This document shows positions 56,376 through 64,000 of a stretch of 64,000 nt of DNA, piece after piece; position 1 is the first letter of the stretch, and every line of letters begins with the position of its first letter. A model generated the notes under the pieces. It was given only the letters and a program-made list of their open reading frames with translations, was not told where the DNA came from and did not search any database. The stretch lies in the NCBI GenBank assembly GCA_947172415.1, contig OX359200.1, positions 2,606,501 through 2,670,500 of the forward strand, written 5' to 3'. This DNA comes from Chondrosia reniformis (Eukaryota > Porifera > Demospongiae > Chondrillida > Chondrillidae). The translations under genes and the position numbers were made by a program.

Positions 56376-59300
56376 ACACTGAAAATGGCGGACTAATCAG
56401 TTGGACGTGGAGATTTTATCAACTTCAATTGTTCCTTTTGAGACATGTCCTGCTGCAGATGCAATCGCAAAGGATCGTGCTCTGGATGTAAATGTGTCCA
56501 ATCGGGAAGAAAGTGTGGAAACTGCTTACCTGGAAGATTAGGAAATTGTAAAAACAGACAACCTAGGCCTACATCCGTCATATCTGCTGGGAATCCAAGT
56601 GATGGTGACCTAGCCCCAACCAATCCCAGCACTCCGCCAACCTCACCCAACAGAAGGCGTTTTGGTACTGAGACTCAGGAATCTGTGTCTTCAGCTTCGT
56701 GCGCCGGTGAAGGTGAGATCGACTCTGAAGGATTGGAACACGGTAATATGGGAGAACCGGTGCCAATACAACCACCAAACTACGAGTGGGGTGACTTATC
56801 GGGAAGGGACTTTTGTGACAAAGTCAACAAAGCGTATGATGAAGCGGTGCAATGGAGGAGAAACCTTTTCCTAGTGCCGTTTGGGAAAATAGGGAAGTCA
56901 TTCATTCAAGAAATGGCCAACCTCTTCCAAGCGTTTAGTGAGAATTCAAGCCTCGAGTGTATTGCACTCAAAGTATGCTTTCTCATGTAGATGCTGCTCT
57001 TACAGAAACCCTCGAAGACCAGCAAGGCCAAAGACCATGTTACTTGCTTACAGAGGCACCTAGAGAGCTTGAAATGGAGGAAATCGAAGTCCTGGTGGTG
57101 GAGGGCCGGTGCTTTCTATCTCCTCTCCCCACCACAGACACGCGATTGACTCCTGAACGAGTTTCACGGGCTTTTAGTAAGATGATGTTCCTCGGGAATG
57201 TGCACGGTGCTCTCAACTTTCTATCACGAAACACTTCTGGTTTGCCTCTCAAACTCGAAGATATCATCCAAACCAAAGAGGGCACTACTGAATCTGTTCT
57301 GAACATCCTGGAGTCACTGCACCCAAAAGGAAAGCCCCTGGCCAATGAAGCGCTTTTGTCCAGCACCTTGCCCAATGATCTTCCGGCAGATCCTGTCATC
57401 TTTGAAGCCATTGATGGGAACATGATTAAGAGCATGGCCTTACACTATAAAGGCTCCGCTGGTCCATCAGGTGTCGATGTGCGTGCATGGTGCCGAATGT
57501 GCTCCTCTTTCAATGAAATATCCACTAGTCTGTGTGATGCCATTGCTGGAGTGGCCAAGCGTATTTGCACCCAACCTGTATCTCTGTCAGGTCTAAGTGC
57601 ATTGCTTGCATGCCGTCTTGTCCCACTGAACAAGAACCCAGGTGTTGGCCCCGTTGGGGTTGGGGAGGTGGCCCGATGTATTGTCTGCGAAGCCGCAATA
57701 AGAGTAGTGAGGAAAGACATCATGTTGACAGCTGGCCCACTCCAGGTGTCTTCAGGTATTGGAAGTGGCTGCGAGGCGGCTGTTCATGCCACAAGGGAGG
57801 TTTTTGACAAATCCGAAGTTGAGGGTTCTCTGCTAGTGGATGCCACAAATGTGTTTAATACTTTGAACCGAAAGGTGGCCCTCCAGAACATGAGGTATAT
57901 CTGTCCTGCTCTCGAAACTGTGTTGACAAACTGCTAGCAATCATCCATACGATTGCTTGTGTCTGGTGGAGGGGAAATTCTTTCGAAAGAAGGAACAACA
58001 CAGGGTGACCCAATAGGCATGGCAATGTTTGCGCTTGCATTGTTCCCCTCATAATGAAGCTAAAGGAGGTGTGTCAAACAGTCTATCAGGTTTGGGTTGC
58101 GGATGATGCCACGGCAGCAGCATCCTGTGAACGGCTAACGGCACTATCAACTTTCGGGCCCCACTTTGGCTGCTCTCTAAATGCAATCAAAAGCATACTT
58201 GTTATGAAGGACGAGCACGAACAGACAGCCAATTCACTATTTTTGGACACTGGCATCAAATTCACCACCCATGGCAAGAGACACTTAGATGCAGCTATAG
58301 GTTCAAGTGCTTTTGCAGAAGAGTATGTACGGGGGAAAGTTGTCGAATGGATGGAGGAAGTGGAGAACTTAGCCATCATTGTCGTCAGTCAGCCCCAAGC
58401 TGCACATGCAGCCTTTGTGCATGGAAGTAGGAGCAAATAGACCTACCTCCTTAGAACCATTCCACAGTGTGGTCACTGCCTTCAGCCTCTGGAGGATGTC
58501 ATCCACAAAACGTTCATCCCTGCACTGACTGGACGATCGCCTTGCTCAGAAGTGGAAAGAGCACTACTGGCCCTCCCAACAAGACTGAGTGAATGGGTCT
58601 TGTGAACCCAGTCGCAGTGTGCAACCATGAGTATGAAGCATCCAAACAGGTAACAGCCCCCTTGGTAAATTCCATCATTGCACAGTAAAGCACCTTCACA
58701 GCGGACCATAAAGCAAACAGCCTGGCCAAGGCTGCAGTGAGAAAAGCAAGAAGTGAAAGACAAAGAGACGAGGCAAAGAGAGTCTACGACCAGCTGCAAC
58801 CAGCAGCACGTAGTTTGCTCGAATTTACTAGCAAGACAGGTGCATCATCTTGGATGTCCATTCTCCCTGTTGAAGAGCATTGCTTCTGCCTCAGCAAAGG
58901 TGCCTTTAGGGATGCCATCAGCTTGAGCTACGGCTGGACCATACAGAATTTGAGTTCAACATGTGTATGTGGTACTCCATTCTCAGTTTATAACGCAATG
59001 TCCACGAGGGTGGTCTACCTACCCTACGGCACAATGAGATCCGTGACTTAGCGGCAGAACTGCTGAGGGAAGTATGCCACAACGTTTCTGAGGAGCACAG
59101 ACTGCAGGCTCTAGATGGTGAGCACATCCGACCACGTACCACCCATAGGGAGGATGAGGCAAAACTGGACATCAGAGCGAACGGTTTCTGGAGCAGAGGT
59201 CAGGAGGCCTTTTTCAACGTAAGGGTTTTCCACCCAAATGCCCCCACCTACCGCAACAGAGACCTGGCAGCTCTCTACAAGATGCATGAAGGAATCAAGA

Positions 59301-59770
59301 AGAGAGAGTATGGGGAAAGAGTGAAGGAAGTTGAACGAGGAGTGTTCACCCCCTAGTCTTGTCAACTACAGGAGGTATGGCAAGAGAGTGCACTGTTTTC
59401 TTCAAAAGGGTGGCTGATGCCATTGCAGAGAAAAGAAAATTGCACTATTCCCAAGTGATGGGGTGGCTCCAATGTAGGACCTCATTCACATTGATCAGAT
59501 CAGCAATCATGGCCATCAGAGGCTCCAGATCCAAAAGACCATGTGGTTTCGCCAGCGACATCCCCCTTGCCACTTCTGAGGGCAAGGTTGGTCCTAAGAC
59601 GATTAGGCATGTAATTTTTAAACAATATGATTTGAGCTGTTTTTGTCCTTAAACTGAAACTTTTCAGTGTATTAGATTCTTTATTAGTGTTATAATACGG
59701 ACGTATATGTACTTTTCAATCCAATAATTATATATTATTTATAGTGTTACGTGTTAAAAAAACAAAAAAA
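56376..59770 (+). mobile_element. Non-LTR-like retroelement with N-terminal CXC cysteine cluster
   Basis: This is a non-satellite block with one decayed polyprotein. It begins ACTGAAAATGGCGG and ends in an AT-rich region with poly-A-like AAAAAAACAAAAAAAC (about 59757-59773), consistent with reverse transcription. The protein order is cysteine cluster, RT, then a putative restriction-like endonuclease. I recognise the family as frequent in cnidarian and other marine invertebrate genomes but cannot place it in a named clade. Confidence 0.75.
56445..59650 (+). pseudogene. CXC-RT-endonuclease polyprotein (broken)
   Basis: ATG 56445 opens with a Cys cluster, CCRCNRKGSCSGCKCVQSGR, continuing to CGNC, resembling CXC DNA-binding motifs. 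A TAG at 56988-56990 and a frameshift near 57090 follow. The RT has SAGPSGVDVRAW, ACRLVPLNKNPGVGPVGVGE, LLVDATNVFNTLNR (motif A, about 57835), EGTTQGDPIGMAMFALAL (motif B, about 57985) and VWVADDATAA (motif C, about 58095, intact). Further stops lie near 57936, 58053 and 58440. The C-terminal part has a CVCG segment whose expected His and Cys partners are changed. It then has KLDIRANGFW and FFNVRVFHPNAP, where Asn stands in place of an Asp expected in the endonuclease core. It ends near 59650. Confidence 0.75.
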
Positions 59771-61925
59771 CACACATTTAGTACATACAACTAGTATATA
59801 AAACTAGTACATACAATTAGTACATACAACTACCACATACAACCATTACACACAACTAGCACATACAACTAGTAAATATAACTAGTAATAGTACATTTAA
59901 CTAGTACGTGCAATTAGTAAATACAACCAGTGTATACATACAGCTAATACATACAAGGAGTAAATATACCTAGTACATAAACATATATATAATTAGTACA
60001 TATAAATAGTAAGTACAACTATTACCTATAACTAATACAAACAACTAGTACATAAACCTAGTACAGATATCTAGTACATACAAATATAACGAGTACATTT
60101 AAGTAGTACATACAACCAGTACATACAAGTAGTAAATATAAATAGTACATACAACTAGTACATACAACAATTACACACAACTAGTACATATAACTAGTAC
60201 ATACAACTGGTACATATAAATAGTCCATAAAACTAGTACATACAACTAGTACCTAGTACCTACAACTAGTACCTACCTAGTACCTACAACTAGTACCTAC
60301 CTAGTACCTAGTATAACTAGTACTAGAACTTACAACTAGTACGTACAACTATTACAAACAACTAGTGCCTACAATTAGTACACACTAAGAGTATATACAA
60401 CTAGTACCCTCCTAGGATTTAATAAAACTAGTACTAGAACCTACAACTAGTACATTCAACTAGTATATACAACTAGTACATAAAAATAGAACATACAACT
60501 GGTACATAGCTAGTTCAAACAACTAGTGCAGACAACTTGTACATAAATCTGGTTCATATCTAATATACACAACTAGTACATTTAACTAGTACATACCAAA
60601 TTGTGCACACAAGTAGTACATACAACTAGTATATACAAGTAGTAAATACAACTAGTACACACAACTAATACATACAACTAGTACATAAAACTAGTACATA
60701 GCTAGTACAAACAACTAGTGCATACAACTAGTACATACAACTGGTTAATATCTAGTACATACAACTAATACATATAATTAGTACATACAGCTACCACATA
60801 AAACTAGTACATACAACTAGAAAATATAACTAGTAAAAGTACATTCAACTAGTACGTGCAATTAGTAAATATATACAACCAGTATATACATACAGCTAGT
60901 ACATACAACTATATAGTACATATATCTAGTGCATACAAATATAACGAGAACATATAAGTGGTACATACAACCTGTACATACAACTAGTACATACAACAAT
61001 TACACACAACTAGTACATATAACTAGTACATACAACTGGTACATATAAATAGTACATACAAAGAGTACATACAACTAGTATCTAGTACATCAACTAGTAC
61101 CTACCTAGCACCTAGTATAACTAGTAATAGAACCTACAACTAGTACATACAATAGTACACACAACTGGTACATATAAATAGTACATACAACTAGTCCATG
61201 GCTAGTACACACAACTAGTGCATACCACTTGTACATACAACTAGTCCATACAACTAGTAAATATAACTAGTACTAGTACATAAAACTAATGCATAAAACT
61301 AGTTCATACAATTAGTACATACAACTAGTAAATGCAACAAGTACATACAACTAGTACATACCAAATTGTGCACCAACTAATACATACAACTAGTACATGC
61401 AGCTAGTGCATTCAACTAGTATATATAACTAGTACATAAACAACTATGACATACACATATAACTGGTTCTTATGAATAGTACATACACATAGTACATACA
61501 AATTGTGCATACCAGTAATACATACAACTAGAAACTTGTACATGCAAGTATTTCATAGAATGAGTACATAATACTAGAACGTACAACTTGTATATACAAC
61601 CAGTACATAGCTACTACATACAACTAATAAATACGTACAACTAGTATGTTCAACTCGTACATAACTAGTACATACAACTAGTACATAAAACTAGTAAATA
61701 AAACTAGTACTAGTACATAAAACTAGTACATACAACTAGTACATCTAAATAGTACACACAACTAGTACACACAACTAGTACATACAACTAGTACATTCAA
61801 CTAGTACATACAACTAGTACATTCAACTAGTAAATACACCTGCTACATATAACCAGTATATACACATGTACCTAGTAATTATAAATAGTACATACAACTA
61901 GTACATTTAATTATTACACACAACA
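59771..61925 (-). repeat. 13-bp minisatellite array, reverse orientation
   Basis: These are reverse-oriented units with blocks matching 52200-53100 and 55740-56000 (for example TACATACAAGGAGTA). No reading frame is visible. Confidence 0.93.
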
Positions 61926-62097
61926 GGGGCAGTGGAAACGGCGGAAAAGGCGGAAACCGTGAAAATGGCAAAGGAGGCTTTTCACGAAGCAATGAACCTA
62001 GCATGCAGCTTTCTAACTAAGAGCGCTTAAGGCCGTCCTATTGTGAGAACGTTTAAAAACAGTGACCAAGAACAAAAAATGGCTGTGCGCAATACAA
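61926..62097. other. Unique island within the satellite
   Basis: About 170 bp of non-satellite DNA starts with a purine-rich, GGCGGAAA-repeating segment (GGAAACGGCGGAAAAGGCGG) and contains two ATGGC words. There is no substantial reading frame. It could be a remnant of another element's 5' end or a host fragment. I see nothing decisive. Confidence 0.4.
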
Positions 62098-62162
62098 GTA
62101 GTACATACAACTAGTACATATAACTAGTACTTACTTCTAGTACATATAACTAGTACATATTA
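62098..62162 (-). repeat. 13-bp minisatellite remnant
   Basis: A few reverse-oriented units (TACATACAACTAGTACATATAAC) separate the island from the R2-like element. Confidence 0.85.
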
Positions 62163-64000
62163 CTTGAAAAACAAAAGCCTTAACGGAGAACCTTGTTACT
62201 TCTTGCCTTAGTTTACTAAGGCAAGGAGTATCTGGCTTGGACAACCCTCAGTCAGTTATGTTTTCCTTTCTTTGGGTTTTTAGCCAGAAGCCTCGGCTTT
62301 TCCTCCTTCCGACAGCAGCAGACAGGTGCACGTCGGGCCAAAGTTGACCGTCATAATAGGAGGGAGTACCTCCATACACCAATCCACCACTGCTTTCCAG
62401 AGGTCGACAGGCAAGGACTGGGACAGGACTACTTATCGTCCAGGCCCCAATCCCTCAACAGATAGATGTCGCCTCAATATCCTCACAGACGAACAGAGAA
62501 CAGTTCTCTGCATGGCTCTCATCACTTCTACTGCACTTTTTGAGAGCTTTGGAATTCCCCTAAGGTCTTCCAGGAGCGTGTCCACTGTCCCCTAAGCACC
62601 AATTATCATCGGGACTACCTTAATTCGGTAGCCCCTAAATTGTTTCCTCATATCAGCTGCCAGCTTCTGGTACTTTTGGAACTTCTCTTGCCATCTTCCA
62701 TTAATATTGCTGTCAGTAGGAACTGACATCTCAATAATGAAGATGGACTTACATAGCCGATCCTCAACCACTAAGTCTGGCCTTCTTTCTGTCATTTCTT
62801 CATCTGTAGGGATACTAGGATCCCACAAGATTTTGACAGACCTATTCTCATAGACTGGTTTTGCTTCTAGTTTGTACCAGGGCTCTTCCTGCTTGAATCC
62901 ATATTCTTTCAACAGTCTCCACAACACTATCAGTATTGCCCGGTCATGCCTCTCTTTGTAGAGAGAAAATCCCTTGGGCTCACACATGTTTAGTATGTGT
63001 TTGACTGTTTCCATAGCCTTGCCACATTCTCTGCACATTAGGAGGCTAGAATTCCTCAGAATCCTATTTTGGTACCACCTAGTGTGCAGCACATCATCTT
63101 GGGCTGCGAGAATCAGAGCCTCAGTTTGAGGTCTGAGTCTCCCCTCAGAAAGCCACACATAAGACTCCCTATTTGTGACTTGTCTGTGGTATGAGCCCTG
63201 GTGAGACTTTTCGGCTAGGTTACTTTTTAACCTTTCAGTCTGAGCCTCCCGGAGCTCACGTGCCACTCTCCTCCATTCTCTTACACTATTTTGTGAGGGA
63301 TCTGTCTTCAGCCACATTTCCGGTTCTAGTTCTATTCTGTGGCTTCCCAGTATCAATCTGGCTTCTTTCAAGACAGTCCTCCTCTGCTTTGAGCACTCCA
63401 GCCACTTTTGGTGTTTAACCACAATAGCTGTGAGTGGATCATTGGCAGTGTGGAGGTATCTTGCCAGATTCACAACAGCCCTGTCGTGATCCAAAGGGAA
63501 ACTACAGAGCCCTCTACCACCTTGAGAGCGAGGCAAGTTCACTCTCTCAATGGCAGAGTTATAGTGATGACACTGGTACTTTCTCATGATCTTTCTCACC
63601 ATTCGGTCCAGCTTTGGAAGCTCACTTTCAGTCCACTTCAAAACTGGGTAAGAGTATCTCAATAGAGAGGCACACAACATGTTCGAGGCTTCTGCAGCAT
63701 TCTTACCATTGAGGTGAGAGCCCCACACTTTGTGGAGTCTCCTCCTCAATTCGTTGATCAAGCAAGCTTTGACCTTGCTGTCATCTACCTCAAACAGTTG
63801 TTCTAGCCCGAGGTACTTATAAGTAGTACCTTTTTCAAGGCTCCTTATGGATTCTTCACTGCGTTCAGGGTTGTCTGGGCCAGCCAGAACTTTCCCCTTT
63901 TGCATGTGAGCTGTTCCACACTTTCTCACTCCAAATCTCATGCCAATGGCATTTGAGGTTTTCTCCACACATTCCATGGCTTCCCTGAGTTTATCAGGCC
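62163..64000 (-). mobile_element. R2-like non-LTR element, copy 2 (3' part, runs off the window)
   Basis: This is the same family as copy 1, on the - strand. Its 3' end, GGTTCTCCGTTAAGGCTTTTG followed by TTTTTCAA (62163-62190), abuts satellite directly. The 3' UTR (62163-62430) is closely similar to 13488-13763. The RT palm lies beyond the window. Two copies in unrelated sites (gene A and satellite) show insertion without strict target specificity. Confidence 0.88.
62592..64000 (-). pseudogene. R2-like polyprotein C-terminal half (copy 2)
   Basis: The frame is open from the window edge (codons before the ATG at 63977-63975 also read through) to a TAG at 62592-62594. It contains the RT end (GMRFGVRKCGTAH, TTYKYLGLEQ), a thumb with SQGGRGLCSFPLDHDRAVV, a zinc knuckle CRECGKAMETVKHILNMC and an endonuclease RRPDLVVEDRLCKSIFIIEM. 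The stop is a single change: copy 1 reads GALGTVE where this copy reads GA-stop-GTV, and about 55 further C-terminal residues follow in copy 1. Up to that stop this is the best-preserved R2-like sequence in the window. Confidence 0.85.

Overview
This window is AT-rich, gene-poor, repeat-dominated metazoan DNA. No bacterial operon, rRNA, tRNA, CRISPR array or single-copy host gene is supported. Non-LTR elements of the CR1/L2, RTE and R2-like types, Penelope-like elements (PLEs), a Gypsy LTR element, pogo-like MITEs and a multi-copy protein family that I associate with cnidarians, sponges and molluscs all point to an aquatic invertebrate such as a sponge or cnidarian. The species cannot be read from the sequence.

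About 40% of the window is one degenerate minisatellite with a 13-bp unit, TACTAGTTGTATG. It lies in the + orientation from about 303 to 28442 and in the opposite orientation from there to about 62162. A multi-gene element, called element X here, is embedded in it twice: a left copy on the + strand (1929-16102) and a right copy on the - strand (44729-51541). The window is therefore a very large imperfect inverted repeat. Element X carries a large gene A of unknown function, a promoter (three CCAAT boxes plus TATA) driving a charged coiled-coil gene B, and an opposite-strand exon (gene C) whose splice donor is conserved in both copies.

Other elements are nested in this frame. In the left copy of element X a PLE reverse transcriptase replaces about 1 kb of gene A. 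An R2-like element with an 11-bp target duplication sits inside the gene A reading frame. A nearly intact CR1/L2-like LINE, whose N-terminus is a hydrophobic leader ending in a 2A motif, has in turn landed inside the R2-like element, with a 201-bp inverted copy of its own flank. Further right come a Gypsy element with LTRs (22158-26569), a PLE-type LTR with a complete-looking hammerhead ribozyme (about 28746-29134), an inverted PLE pair (29366-32268), an RTE element (34678-37685), a 394-bp fold-back element inside the right gene A (48068-48461), a pogo-type MITE (53337-53867), a retroelement with an N-terminal CXC cysteine cluster (56376-59770), and a second R2-like copy running off the end (62163-64000).

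Almost every coding region is broken by stops or frameshifts. The best preserved are the 2A-bearing LINE (one early UGA) and the RTE element (one internal UAG plus a damaged RT active site). The window reads as a decaying transposon nest in heterochromatin-like satellite. The points deserving attention are element X, the hammerhead, the 2A leader and the rearrangement scars.
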